The notes under the pieces are model-generated. The model saw only the letters and a list, made by a program, of their open reading frames with translations, searched no databases and was not told where the DNA came from. Position numbers and translations under genes: made by a program. Below are positions 44,870-56,099 of a DNA stretch of 64,000 nt, piece by piece (within the stretch, counting starts at the first letter, position 1; each line of letters starts with the position of its first letter). Location: assembly GCA_022494885.1 (NCBI GenBank), contig JAGVSM010004518.1:39360-103359 (forward strand). Reading direction: 5' to 3'. Origin of the DNA: Micrasema longulum (lineage: Eukaryota; Arthropoda; Insecta; Trichoptera; Brachycentridae).

Positions 44870-45540
44870 AATATTTCTAATAGTAAATTATCAATTCAAC
44901 TATTTTTCTTTTTAGTGATCGGTTTTATGAAAAAATGCAAGTTCGACGCATTGGTATATATATGTTCACTAGATGCAGTACTAAGCACCCGTCTTGTGTT
45001 CCATTCAACCTAAGTTCCGGAACCTAACTTCAAGTTAGTAAACGTTAAGCCTTACAGCTTTGAATTCACAGAAAACTGGCATAGACAGTTAGTCTTTTTA
45101 ACTCTACCGCGCGTCTTGCACGGCAATCTTCATGCGACAACGCTAATTTTTCGGAACATCATTTCAAAATATCGTTCTATGACGCATCTTCTCTATTTAA
45201 TGCTACCTCAGTGGTTCGACGTACGAAACGACTTCACGACAGATAATTAAATAAAAACTCATAACACGTACGAAGCTGACACAACCGTGGCACAAAAACA
45301 AGACGGAAAGTCATGTTTTTGTGATCTTGTAATTCCGTTCCGTTACAAAAAGCGTCAGGTAGGTACTGCTCAATTTGCCATGTGAAATAGTGTACATGAC
45401 CATAGAAAAACAATAACTGAAAGCTTGGGATAGTAAACAATTATTGCTTTTAATGATCGCATTAGTGTGCTAACTGCAATAGCTTTACAAAATAACTGCT
45501 ATTGCTAAAATCTAAACACAGAAAAAAATATGTGATTTAT
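44870..45540. other. Moderately less AT-rich stretch, no recognised gene
   Basis: Short frames only (68 codons minus at 45234-45440). No repeat match found. Confidence 0.4.
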
Positions 45541-45544
45541 TTTG

Positions 45545-45960
45545 AGTGGCCGCCTATATAACGCCTGCGTAACACCTATTCTCCTCTACAGATGCGAACC
45601 GTGGCACCTCACTATTGCCCAAAACAGCAAAATTCTGAGTTTTGAGAAAGGCGTCTCAGAAAAATCTTGGGTGTGCGGTGGTTTGACTTTGTGTAGAATG
45701 AAGTAACAAGAGAACGGACGCAGAAAACTCCAGTGACAACTGTCATCAAGCGGAGGCGATACGGTTGGCTTGGCCGTGTGCTGCGGATGCCCCCCGAGAG
45801 CCTTAACCACGCTTGCCTACTTTACAAGGCATCAGGTTCTCGACGTCCTGGACGTCTACTGCTGGCTGTTTGTTGAGCTGGCAGCCGGCAATGATGCTTA
45901 GAGGATCTTTGTGAATACCATATGCTGCAACTAGGGATCGGACATGGAATGATGATGTCG
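45545..45960 (+). mobile_element. RTE-like LINE tail (family N, copy 2)
   Basis: Nucleotide match to 23800-24160 (CCGCCTATATAACGCCTGCG, GCGGATGCCCCCCGAGAGCC). It encodes the RRYGWLGRVLRMPPESLNHA-like block with frameshifts. It ends in GAATGATGATG, a GAT-type tail. Confidence 0.75.
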
Positions 45961-46079
45961 ATTTTAAGTTGTTTTTACATAAGATCTTTGTGAAATATGT
46001 TATTAATTGTATTTTGTAATATTATAAAAGTATAAATAATCTGAAAAAAAAAAAATTCTGAATAATATATAAATATTTT

Positions 46080-46470
46080 TTTTCCCAACAGAGAGGGAAA
46101 GTATTTGAGAGAAGGGAATATAGATGTCTAAGTATTTACAAGGATTATGAACTGTCGTTGTCTGGTTTTTTTTATTTAAAAAAAAACAAAAATATTTTTT
46201 TGTTTTTTTACAATAAACATGATAATAAAACAGAGTATTAAAAAAATAAAGCATAATTACATTTTAATAGTAAAATAGCGTTTAAGCGCCCACCTTACAC
46301 ACTGTGTAAGATTCACCATTATGCGTATGTCTAAACATCCACATTTCCTCAACTCTTCCATCTGTTGACTTTTTTCAAGTAAAAGAGCTGAAATCTTTAT
46401 CACGTGGGTGACATTCATCCGGCTGAACCATTTCACCTACATACTTGGCAACGCCTGAATACAAAATATA
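46080..46470 (-). repeat. Family A copy with an AT-rich insertion
   Basis: Core is present on both sides of a poly-T/A block at 46166-46280. Blocks are CCCAACAGAGAGGGAAAGTA, CTCTTCCATCTGTTGACT and CATCCGGCTGAACCATTTCA. The inserted block resembles 2160-2260, next to another family A copy. Confidence 0.75.
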
Positions 46471-46479
46471 ACTTTTATT

Positions 46480-47045
46480 TAACATTTATTTTAATAAAAC
46501 CATAAGGTTCAACAGGAAAAACGCCTAATTTTGGGCGTTTCGGCCGTACTTTGTAAGCTGGGAAAAGTTTTTAATAAAAAATTTAATTATGATAAAAATT
46601 TTGTGAATAAATTTATTTTTAAATCTTTACCCGTACTCCCATAAAAAAAATATTAATAAAACCATCAAACAGAATTTGGTAATGCTATTCATCTTTCATT
46701 ATAATTTCTCAATGCTATTGCTAATTATTCGAGCACAAGTACAAGCCTGAGGGAAAAACTGTTCTTTATTTAAAATTGGTAAGAATGTTCCTAACGGTCG
46801 CCCACGTTCGATTAATTAGCATTCATTTGTTCTACTTCCGAACGCCATTTAAGAATTTGACTCGTCATTATTGACAGCTCAACCAAATAAAACAGAAATT
46901 ATTGCGAACGATTAAAAAGCGTAATTAAATTCGCAATCAGGTCTCATTTCCATTAAATGATGGGTGTGCTATATTGAAGTTGATTATTTATTAATGTATT
47001 GTTGTTTTGATTTGAAATTTTATATTTTGTTGTTCACTTATCAAC
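46480..47045. other. No recognised gene
   Basis: One small stem-loop (AAACGCC and GGGCGTTT near 46530). Otherwise apparently single-copy within this window. Confidence 0.4.
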
Positions 47046-47049
47046 AAAT

Positions 47050-47656
47050 CATAGAATTAAGAATAGTCCAGAAACCGCATACGAGCATCAAACAAAAGGC
47101 GACTAAACTACTCATAAACGAGTAAGTTTACGTTTTGACCCATTAGTTTCTTTGTAGACGTCGCTCAGTACGCAACTCCTGATTTGAATTTAACTATGCC
47201 GTGTTGTGTCCTTTTAAAGTGTAGAAATACTGCTAAGATCTTAAAGAAACAGGATGGGATCACATTTTATTGTAATTAGCAAATGAATGTGTAATTAGAA
47301 AATACCTTTTTTTAAGTTTTCATAGTCATAAATAAGTTTTTCCATTTGTCAGATTGTCGAAGAAAAGAAAATTGACATTTCGTTAGTGTTGCCAGGGTAG
47401 TATTTTTTTTACACTACTTTGCTCATCTAATGACAGAACTGATGAAAATTGGGCCTCAAATTAAACAACTCTGTGGTGGACATTTGACTGACATTATCTT
47501 TAAAACATTAAATATTATTTAACAAGATATAAAAATATCCGTTTTATGTAAAATAAAATTAGTTTTATATGTTAGGTTCAAAGTTCATTGATTCAATTAC
47601 TCTTATAAAATAACCCTTTCCTTATCTACTATGTTGTGTCAATAAATATTTCCGCA
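47050..47656 (+). mobile_element. P-superfamily-like element, family G copy 2 (one end lost)
   Basis: Begins with the family terminus CATAGAATTAAGAATAGTCC followed by AGAAACCGCATACG and runs inverted relative to copies 1 and 3. It stops near 47656, inside the family sequence (TGTGTCAATAAATATTTCCG), so the other terminal repeat is missing. It holds the best THAP start. Confidence 0.8.
47196..47279 (+). pseudogene. THAP zinc-finger N-terminal half
   Basis: ATG at 47196 and 27 codons: MPCCVLLKCRNTAK, then KKQDGITF and a stop. C-x4-C-x-N and the G-I-T-F position agree with the first strand of THAP domains (known in P-element transposases and THAP proteins). The later Cys-x2-His and the AVPTF box are absent. 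Confidence 0.75.
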
Positions 47657-47659
47657 AAT

Positions 47660-48055
47660 TAACAGATTGCTGATTGATTGAATTTCGCCTGTGTTAGTAT
47701 GGAAAATATTCCAAAACTGCTATTTTCATTTATTTATTTATTATTGATTAGTGGTTGGCAAGCTGAAAGTCAAGAAAAACAGTCGTCATAAAAATTGTAA
47801 TTTAATTTTCACCTTTTTGCATTAGATACTATTTACTATTTTACAAATGCAATACATTTTATTATTTTTTATAGTAATCGCCGATGAACTGTATTTATTT
47901 AGGAGGAAAACAAAAAACAAACCGACGCGAGCGTTGACTTAGAGATTACACACACGTTGACTTATGACTGCGATAACTTAAGCATTTTCATTGTTGTTCA
48001 TTGCGATCGCTCAAATGCTTAGCATGTTTTCAAGCACGTCGATAGTTATTTATGA
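47660..48055. other. AT-rich, no recognised feature
   Basis: No coding frame or repeat match seen. Confidence 0.4.
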
Positions 48056-48059
48056 TTGA

Positions 48060-48178
48060 GCTACTGGGGTTCTATCCCAAACCACTCTCGCGCACGAGAA
48101 AACAAATTTTTTCGTGTATTTTGTTTGTAAATACACGAGATAATACGGCCGCGAGAGCGTTTGGAATACCAGCTCTCT
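48060..48178. mobile_element. Small foldback MITE (family Q)
   Basis: Arms contain CCCAAACCACTCTCGCGCAC on the left and GGCCGCGAGAGCGTTTGGAA on the right, inverted. An inner stem (CGTGTATTT, AAATACACG) is also inverted. Ends GAGCTACTGG and CCAGCTCTC. Confidence 0.6.
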
Positions 48179-48261
48179 GAGTCATTTATTAAACTATCAT
48201 CCTAATTATTTAGTAACAGTTTACCAATATTGTTTGACATTATTTCAGACTTCTTTATTTT

Positions 48262-48340
48262 GTCGCCATATTTTGTCGCCATATTTTGTCGCCATATTTT
48301 GTCGCCATATTTTGTCGCCATATTATGTCGCCATGCAAAA
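48262..48340 (+). repeat. Tandem repeat, six copies of 13 bases
   Basis: GTCGCCATATTTT repeated at 13-base steps from 48262 to 48327, the last copy altered to GTCGCCATGC. Confidence 0.97.
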
Positions 48341-48712
48341 TAGATTAAACTCTAACGTGGCATAAACTATCTCTTATATATAAATGTCAGCAGCCTGAAA
48401 TAAACTTTATATTACTTAGTAATAAAATATGTATGTTACTTTCAACTGTCAGAGAAAGGTATGATTCAAATGATCCATTGTGTTTTTCAGCAACATATTT
48501 TTAGTGTCACTAGTGACCAAAAATCAACGTCTGCCATTATTTGTACTGCTGGTAAACCTCTTACAACGCGGAGAATAGGTTCCTATAAAATGCCGTGTTA
48601 TGATGAACCGTGCTATAATATGAGACTCAGAGTGGAGAAGTGTAGGAGAGGGATTTTCATAATATAGCCGACTAATTCAAAATTTGAATACGTTAATAAC
48701 ATGAACATAATT

Positions 48713-49124
48713 GAACGTAGTTATGCAGAAACCAGCTAGCCATAGAAAAGTGAAACTGAGACAGTAGCACCTCTGTGAAAAGAGTGAATTATAAAATCTA
48801 CACAACAGTTAGAATGTTTTTGACTGTGACAAATGACAAACAATGAAAACATTTTTTTTAGATATTATAAACAATAATCTAATTATGTATTTGACCAGTT
48901 TAATTGATTTTAAAAGTACCGTAAGATTTTTCTAGTCCTGTGGGTGTTTTCAGCAAATTGAGAAATGTTTATCGACACTAAATTATGTGATTATTACAGT
49001 TTTTTGTATGAAAGCAATCTAGCTGTTTTTAGCAGAACATAGAATAGACTTTAATGCACCCGACAACACCAATATATATTTTTTTCAAAATTGTGGACTG
49101 GCTGCTATCTGCATAACTTCTTTC
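48713..49124. mobile_element. MITE family F, copy 2
   Basis: About 412 bases with terminal repeats GAACGTAGTTATGCAG (left) and CTGCATAACTTCTTTC (right; its complement is GAAAGAAGTTATGCAG). AATT flanks both sides. It has full-length similarity to 28316-28714 in inverse. No coding sequence. Confidence 0.8.
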
Positions 49125-49160
49125 AATTAAAGGAACATCAATTTATTACACACTGACAAA

Positions 49161-49931
49161 CATAGAATTATAGAATAACAGAAGGAGCGTATAATCATAT
49201 TTGAATACATCGGACTGTGTCCAATAATTCCCCTACTTAGACACACTTTCGCCGCGCGCATGCTTGCGCAGCGTAATATTGCCAGATCGCGAAGTATATA
49301 ACCATAATACAAATGTAAGATAAAAAAAAAACAATATGTAAATTTCTCTAAAATTTTATTGTGCGCGCGGAAATATTGAATGACACAACAGAGTAGATAA
49401 GGAAAGGGTCATTTTATAAGAGTTGAATTAATGAACTTTGAACCTAAAATATAAAACAAATTTTATTTGACATAAAACGGATATTTTTATATAATGTCTG
49501 AAGATAATTTCGGTCGAACGTCCACTAATGTGTTGTTTTATCCGAGATCCAATTTTCATGAGTTCTCTCATTAGATGAGCAAAGTAGGGTAAAAAAATTA
49601 CTACCCTGGCAACACTAATGACATGTTCATTTTGTTTCTTCGACAATCTGAAAGATGGAAAAATAATTCAATTTTTAAGTAATGCATTTGTTATATACAC
49701 ATTCATTTGATAATTACACATGAAATATGATTGCATCCTGTTTCTTTAAGATCCTAGCAGTACTTAAAAGAACACAACACGGCATGGTTAAATTCGAATC
49801 AGGAGTTGCGTACTGAGCGACGTCTATAAAGAAACTAATGGGTCAAAACGTAAACCTACTCATTTATGAGTAGTTCAGTCGCCTTCTGTTTGACGTGCGT
49901 ATGCGGTTTCTGGACTATTCTTAATACTATG
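49161..49931 (-). mobile_element. P-superfamily-like MITE (family G, copy 3)
   Basis: 771 bases, colinear with 17509-18280, flanked by perfect 8-bp duplications CTGACAAA (49153-49160 and 49932-49939). Terminal repeats are CATAGAATTATAGAATAACA and the complement of GGACTATTCTTAATACTATG. The THAP start (ATG at 49785, MPCCVLL) has lost the second Cys and Asn through a deletion. Long internal stretches are nearly identical to copy 1, suggesting a recent common source. Confidence 0.87.
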
Positions 49932-49944
49932 CTGACAAATAATG

Positions 49945-50620
49945 TTTTATTTTACAGTGTTTCAAAAAGTTTTTTTTGAAGTCACAAAATTTTGTAGTTT
50001 GCTGACAGAAGATCATTCATTCACTTCAAATTACCTTTTCATTTTTCTGTATGGTTCAAATAGTTGTTTGTTTCAATGTAGAGGTTTTGCAATACATGAA
50101 ACTTTTTCTTCTGGAAGCCGTGTTGTTCGAAAGTTTGCGCAAAATTATAATAGTGTTGACCGAAACCGCATCGTTGGAGACCGTGTTATTGGAGGGTTAC
50201 CTGTACTTTGCAGCGAAATTGTTTAACAACACCATTATTTTTACAGTATAATAGTCTCATGCTGTTACTATAGACCGGTCTTTCCATTAATTTTCGAAGT
50301 TTTCAACAGGTAAGCTAATATCTGGTTCCCATTGGGCAAGAAACCATTTGTTCCGCTTTCTGTGTTTTCAGTTATTTCAATGTGGTAGATTTTATATAAC
50401 ACATTGTTTAACTGTTTGAAACACAACTTTCAAATGTGACTGATGTAGATTGAAAATTCGATTATGACACGTTGTATACACGCGAAGCTAAGAGACAAGG
50501 TTACCTTGAGTGATCATAGTATGCATGCCGAGTTGGTAGGGTTGCCAATTCAACCAACCAAAAATCCTCGAGGTAAAATAAAAAAAAAACAATATTTTAT
50601 TTCTGCCCTTCACGTGCAGG
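49945..50620. other. Intergenic with a 94-codon frame
   Basis: Plus frames at 49942-50226 and 50051-50251 are open, of mildly lower AT. Neither resembles a known family. No splice or promoter evidence was convincing. Confidence 0.35.
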
Positions 50621-50624
50621 GAGA

Positions 50625-51060
50625 AAATATTTATTTATTAATTCATACAAATACATACATGCTACAAAAAATACAATAATAGCGTATCCCAAACTCTATG
50701 AGGCCAATGGCCCTGTGGAAGCACGTACATAATTAAATATAGGAAAAATAAAAATCAAATGTTTTTTACATAATCATACATATATTTCAAAGGGTATCTG
50801 GACAACACGCTTAATAGTATATAAATCTTTGCAATCTCTCGCAGCAGAATCCTGCAATGGTCTCTTTTCTTAGAAAAAATCCAGACTTGTACACTTCTTC
50901 TGAAAATGACTTTTGTTTAGGAGAGCTTACAATGTTCATCCAAGACATTGAACACTCTTGTGACCACAAGATAAATTCATCTGAGCAAACGTACATGTTT
51001 TTGGAATTAAATCATTCAAATAACAGGAAAGCCTCGTACGAGCATTCTGCTGGGATCTTG
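50625..51060 (-). mobile_element. LINE M tail, copy 2
   Basis: The minus strand at 50811-50996 reads ECSMSWMNIV, SFSEEVYKSGFFLRKETIAG and RLQRFIYY. The UTR to 50625 matches 25560-25640 and 26110-26200 (CTGGACAACACGCTTAATAG, GCGTATCCCAAACTCTATGA). Truncated. Confidence 0.55.
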
Positions 51061-51330
51061 TAACCGCATGACCAGAAATGTGTCATTGACTCTTTTAAAA
51101 AATAGTCAAATGTCCAGTACCTTCATGAATTGGAACAATGTCTTAGATGGGAAAGTGGAGGAACAACGCAGCATCACTCTTAGTATTAATGTTTGTACGT
51201 TTATTAAAGGGTTCATAATAAACGCAGTGCAGCCTCCCCAGCCCATTATATCATAGGCCCTAAAATGCATTGAAAATATACGTACTAAGTTATTAGAGAT
51301 TTAAAAAATAAATTATTTCTAACGAACAAT

Positions 51331-51567
51331 TGAGCTGATATATATCAAACGCCAGTATGTCCACAACAATCCACCACAATGTCTATGTGGACTGGCTACT
51401 GGCTTCTGAATTGAAACAGAGTTTTTTGACAATGTTTCCATTGTAATAATGAGAACATGGTTTAATTTTAATTGTAGCGAAATTATCATATTTTGATCAT
51501 CATACTTTTAGAACAAATGTCGAAAAAACTTTGGGTGGACATACTGGCGTTTGATATTTATCAAGTC
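51331..51567. mobile_element. MITE-like element with roughly 30-base inverted ends
   Basis: ATCAAACGCCAGTATGTCCA on the left and TGGACATACTGGCGTTTGAT on the right, 237 bases overall. Interior is non-coding. No second copy was found in the window. Confidence 0.65.
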
Positions 51568-51569
51568 AA

Positions 51570-53480
51570 TTTACAAATACTCAAAAAGCGTGAAAAATAT
51601 ATCAATTAAATGCAAAAAGAAACATACTAAAAAATATCAACACTTAAAACGATAAATATTTTTAAAATATGAAAAATATTGGACATGTGACCGTATTACC
51701 CGTTAAAAAAAATGCACAGAAAAAAAAAACATTTTGATAAGGAATCAGAACAGTTTTAAATAGCATGTAATAAAAAATCTTTAAACAACTAAGTATCAGT
51801 TATGCCACACATGAAACGTGAGTTATTTAAGAAAAACGTAATTTATTTTTTATTTTTATTTTGAATCTTACATAACATGTATATTCTTATGTGTGCTGAA
51901 ATAATAACAAAGTTCACATATTTAATTTATAAGTTATTTAACACACATTTCTTTACCTTCTGTTTAAATTTTGTTTTTTTTTTCTTTGAAAATGTTTATT
52001 CCCATTCCATAATTTTTAAAATGAAAATCAAAGTGGCAACTACAATTTATTAAAATTGTGTTTTTGTACAATGCGTGTAGAATAAGAAAGTCTATTTAAA
52101 AAAAGTTTATTTACTGCGCCAAAAACGCGCTAAGCTGCGGCGTTTGCGATTGGGATTAATTAGTAACTGAAATTTAAAAAAAATATATAAATCCGAAATT
52201 CATTTTAATTCATAATTAATTCAACGATTTTTTAAAAATGCCTACCACCCTCTTGTTTCGCTCGCCATAGCTTTACGAATGTTTCCGACAAATAGTAATC
52301 AGCGATAGATTCTGAGAGATTTAAGCTGCATTCCCCGAGCCGGGATTTTTTTTTTTAACCTATTAGGGGAAGAATCCTGAAATTTCGGGAGCGTTGGCAA
52401 CCCTAATTACTGGCATAACCTTAGAGTATAGATGTATATACTCTAAGGGCATAACCATGCCGAATACCAAATTTTATAGTCTTGAATTGAACTAACTGGA
52501 CTGGTTCCGAGACTTAGCCATATTAAATTTCAGCTTTGAACCGATAGACCGATTTTTAATTTATTTTATTTTTATTTATTTTGAAACAACAAACAAACAA
52601 AGTACCATGGCCATAGCCAGAGACGATAGAATGCCACTTAACCTGCGCGTTTCTGTGATGTAACCGGCATTGTACATTAAATGAATATCTCGACAACTAC
52701 TTTGAATATTCCTATTTTTTTTTTAAATCTTCAAGTATACCTAAACACAAGAAAAAAATCACATGTTGTGGGTATATTTGATATTTTTTAATGAAATGTT
52801 TTGTCATGCAAAATATCGAGTACTCTGAGACAAATTTGAGAGGTAGATATATAATCTATTTAGATCTAATAAGATAAAAATAGACGGTGATTATCAGGCG
52901 ATCATTTCCGAACCTCAAGTTACCACACAGTGCCTCGAGGGAGTTTGTTCACACAGTGTTAAAGGTTAAATCTGTCTGCATACAGACTTCGCTTCGTCTA
53001 CATTCTGACTTTTGACATGTCTATTGACTGTTTTTAAGTATTTGTTGGATTTAGCCATTCCATGTTTCTCTAAGTCCGTCCATCAATCAATATTCGCGAG
53101 GTAAATCTTTTTGCCGTTCGCTTGCTGTTCATTCGCTCTTCATCGTAAAACCAAAGTAGCATTTCTTTCATTACTTTGTCATAAATAATGCAGAAAACAA
53201 CACAGTTAATCATTCAATTAAAAGTTAATAAAAAAAAAAATAATTGTAATTGCTGAATACGGCTTTTGCAGATAATATGGACCTATTTTATTGTACATAT
53301 CGGCAGTTTAGAAGCCATCTGCTTATTATTAGTTAAAAAAAAAAAAAAAGATTTATTTTATATACGATTATGTACATAACAAAATACAAAAAATATATTG
53401 ACTGAATCTCAGGTTCAATACCACAACTTGTTTTTAATTTTCTTAGACGATGTTTTATGATGTATGTATGTATTTAGTAA
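51570..53480. other. Long AT-rich stretch, no recognised gene
   Basis: Contains a small palindrome (TTAGAGTATA and TATACTCTAAG near 52422-52450) and a LINE-tail-like TTATTTTTATTTATTTTG tract near 52565. Nothing else is supportable. Confidence 0.45.
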
Positions 53481-53489
53481 TAAAAAATA

Positions 53490-53530
53490 TTAAGTGATTT
53501 ACACAAAAACGGTGCTACGTAAATCATCCC
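53490..53530 (+). mobile_element. CR1-type 3' hairpin fragment
   Basis: AGTGATTTACACAAAAACGG then TGCTACGTAAATCATCC, matching the right side of the hairpin in other tails. Confidence 0.35.
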
Positions 53531-53634
53531 AAAAAACGGAATTTCGAAAAAAATAATAATTTAAAAACAGGCATAAAACAACGTTTTTATAGACGTACAT
53601 ATTTACTATACGTATACTGTGAGGCTGTTTTATT

Positions 53635-53900
53635 GATTTTCCAAATACAACAGAGATGAAAAACATTTTGGAAAATGAAATATAGAAGTCTAGGCGTTTT
53701 AAGGGCATAAATAATATTTTATTGACTAGTTTAAGCGACCACTTTGCGTGTGCAACATTCACCATTCTGCCTTTGTTTGAATATCTTTATTTTTTCAATT
53801 CTTTCTTGTTGATTTTCGACAAGTTAAGAGACTAAAATCTTCTTGAAGCTGGTGAAATTTTTTGGACTGAATTATTTCACCCATTCAAAGCCTAAATATA
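53635..53900 (-). repeat. Family A copy, diverged
   Basis: ACAACAGAGATGAAAAACAT, TAGAAGTCTAGGCG, GCAACATTCACCATTCTGCC and TTATTTCACCCATTCAAAGC blocks in order. Confidence 0.7.
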
Positions 53901-54334
53901 CCAATGCTTTTTTTTATATACATTCTTAGGCCAGTTGGTAAAAGTCATTGTTTCGCTTTGTTTAAAATAGCCCAAGTCGAATTCTTTTGTCCAAGGCAAA
54001 ACGTGTCTAATCAGTGTTCAATAATAATTATTAACTACTTACCCCGATTTTACGTTTGTAGGTCGTTGACAGCTGTGTCAGAATGAACAGGCACTTTGAC
54101 AGCTGTTCCTCTAATCAGATCAAAAGGCGTCAGAATCGGCGGTTACTAGTTTAAGGGGGAAATTCAAACATAAAAATAATTCTATCGATATGCGGATATA
54201 ACATTTTTGAGGACGGCCATGTGCAGAGATTTTCAAAAACTTTTCAGCAAACTTTGTTGGTCAAACATTTTGCTTGTTTTTTTTATATCTACACATGTAC
54301 CTACAATCAGTTACTGATAACTTCCTGGAGTGTG

Positions 54335-54690
54335 CATTATCATCATCAATTTCATGTCCGCTCCCTAGTCAAAGCATGTGGTGTTCACAAACAGCCTCCG
54401 GGCTTCTCTGTCAGTTGCCAGCTCCTGTGCATCCTCCCGAGCCAGGTTAGCGTGCCGTAATTGACACAAGGATTGCCGACTAACAGTCTGGAGTAGACGT
54501 CCAGAACGTCGAGAACCTGGTGCCTTGCAATGTGGCTCGGCGAACAGTATCGCCTCCGCTTGATGACAGTTGTTTGCTGCGTCCGTTCTCTTATTTCTTC
54601 ATTCTTCACAAGATTAAACCATCGCACACCCAAAAGTCATCATAGACACGTATTCTTAAAACTCAGTACTGTGCTAATTTGGGCCCCGAT
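54335..54690 (-). mobile_element. RTE-like LINE tail (family N, copy 3)
   Basis: Minus strand reads MGVRWFNLVKNEEIRERTQQ, then VIKRRRYC before a break (54385-54633). Nucleotide match to 23900-24160. The 3' tail is a GAT-type repeat (CATCATCAA on plus). Confidence 0.7.
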
Positions 54691-54784
54691 TCGTATGTGC
54701 AGAGGATAATTATTACGTATTCAGTTTTTACTAAATAAATATTCGATTATCAGACGGCTTTCATACTTTTAAAATCAAAACCAT

Positions 54785-55135
54785 TTTAAAAAAATATTTC
54801 AACTGGGAGGTAAAACATATTTAAGAAAGGAATATGGAAGTATAGGCATTTACAGGGATTGTGCCCTGTAAATGGCCTTTTTACACGCTGTGTGACATTT
54901 ACCAAGTGAATCTCATCCACATTTCCTCAAATCTTTCATTTATTGACTTTTGTAAAGTAAAATAGCTAAAACCTTACAGATGTAGATGAGATTCACTTTA
55001 CTGGATGTTTTCACCTATTAGACAATGCCTGAATATATATATTTTTTAAATTGTTTTTTTTAAACCAGTTAGTTAAATAATACAAAAAAAAAATAGTATG
55101 CTTAAATTTTTGCAAACAAGGCTCCCTACAGTTAA
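54785..55135 (-). repeat. Family A copy, diverged
   Basis: AAGAAAGGAATATGGAAGTA, CATTTACAGGG, GATGAGATTCACTTTACTGG and ACAATGCCTGAATATA blocks. It ends in the terminal AGTATGCTTAAATTTTTGCA. Confidence 0.7.
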
Positions 55136-55139
55136 GGGA

Positions 55140-55840
55140 TGACAATTTAATACTTATTTGTATAAACCCCTTTGATTTTTAATTATATGTCGACCGGTTT
55201 CGAGGTAACCACCTCATCATAAAAAATTAAAGTGATTTTTTACCAATAAGCTTTTATACTGTTGAATGCAGTGCTTGCCATTTCCAGCCGCACTCTCAAC
55301 TCTGCTAAAATGCAGATGCGAGTAAATATTTTTTTCGTATTGAATTGTGCCCAGGTAGAAGGGTAGCCCTGGTTTTGTTTTTTTGAAGAGTAATTCAACA
55401 AAAAGTTTTAGGCAAAGCTCTGATATGTAAGTCAATTTTATTGTTTTTTTTAACGAAACTATGCTTATTTCACGAAAATAATTATTGTTAATGGTACCTG
55501 GGCCCGTATTCTAATAGAAAGTGAAATTTTATATTAAATTTTATATTAAATTTTATGAATTAAATTTTATGAATTAAGTAAAATTAAATTTTCTGTATGA
55601 AAAATAGAACACGTTTACAATTTTTTTTCTCTAAACATGTTTAATTACAGGATACCGACGAAGTTGCTGTGAATTTCAATACAAATATACCCATTTTCGT
55701 ACATAGATACCGTCGGTCTCAAAATGTACCGATGAAAATAGCGTTCATAATCGCGGTCCAGGTGGCTATTATATTTACAATTTTACCATTAAATAACCCT
55801 TTTTTAAAATTTGTATGGTAAATGCCCTTCATCGTCATTT
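55140..55840. other. AT-rich stretch, no recognised gene
   Basis: Contains GTCGACCGGTTTCGAGG (55190), resembling the arm of foldback H, and direct repeats of TTAAATTTTAT(GAA) near 55525-55590. Confidence 0.4.
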
Positions 55841-55841
55841 G

Positions 55842-56098
55842 ATGCCCCGTGGTGTAATGGTCAGAACGTTTGCGTACCATGCAGGAGGTCTCGGGTTAGA
55901 TTCCCGGCATGGTTGACACGAAACATTGATTTAAAAGGTTGTTTTTACCCAAAAATATTTCATAGTCCCTGGATAGGCACCTGAAGCGTAAGTCTGATAA
56001 TTTAACTCTTATGTAAGAAAAACTATCAAGATGCGCTGCGATTGGTTTGCCAATTGAGTGGACCATACGGTCCCGAAAGGGAAAATAATGATGGGCAC
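55842..56098 (+). mobile_element. SINE D
   Basis: Head GATGCCCCGTGGTGTAATGG, box B GGGTTAGATTCCCGGCATGG, body CTGAAGCGTAAGTCTGATAA, tail AATAATGATGGG. Confidence 0.85.
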
Positions 56099-56099
56099 T

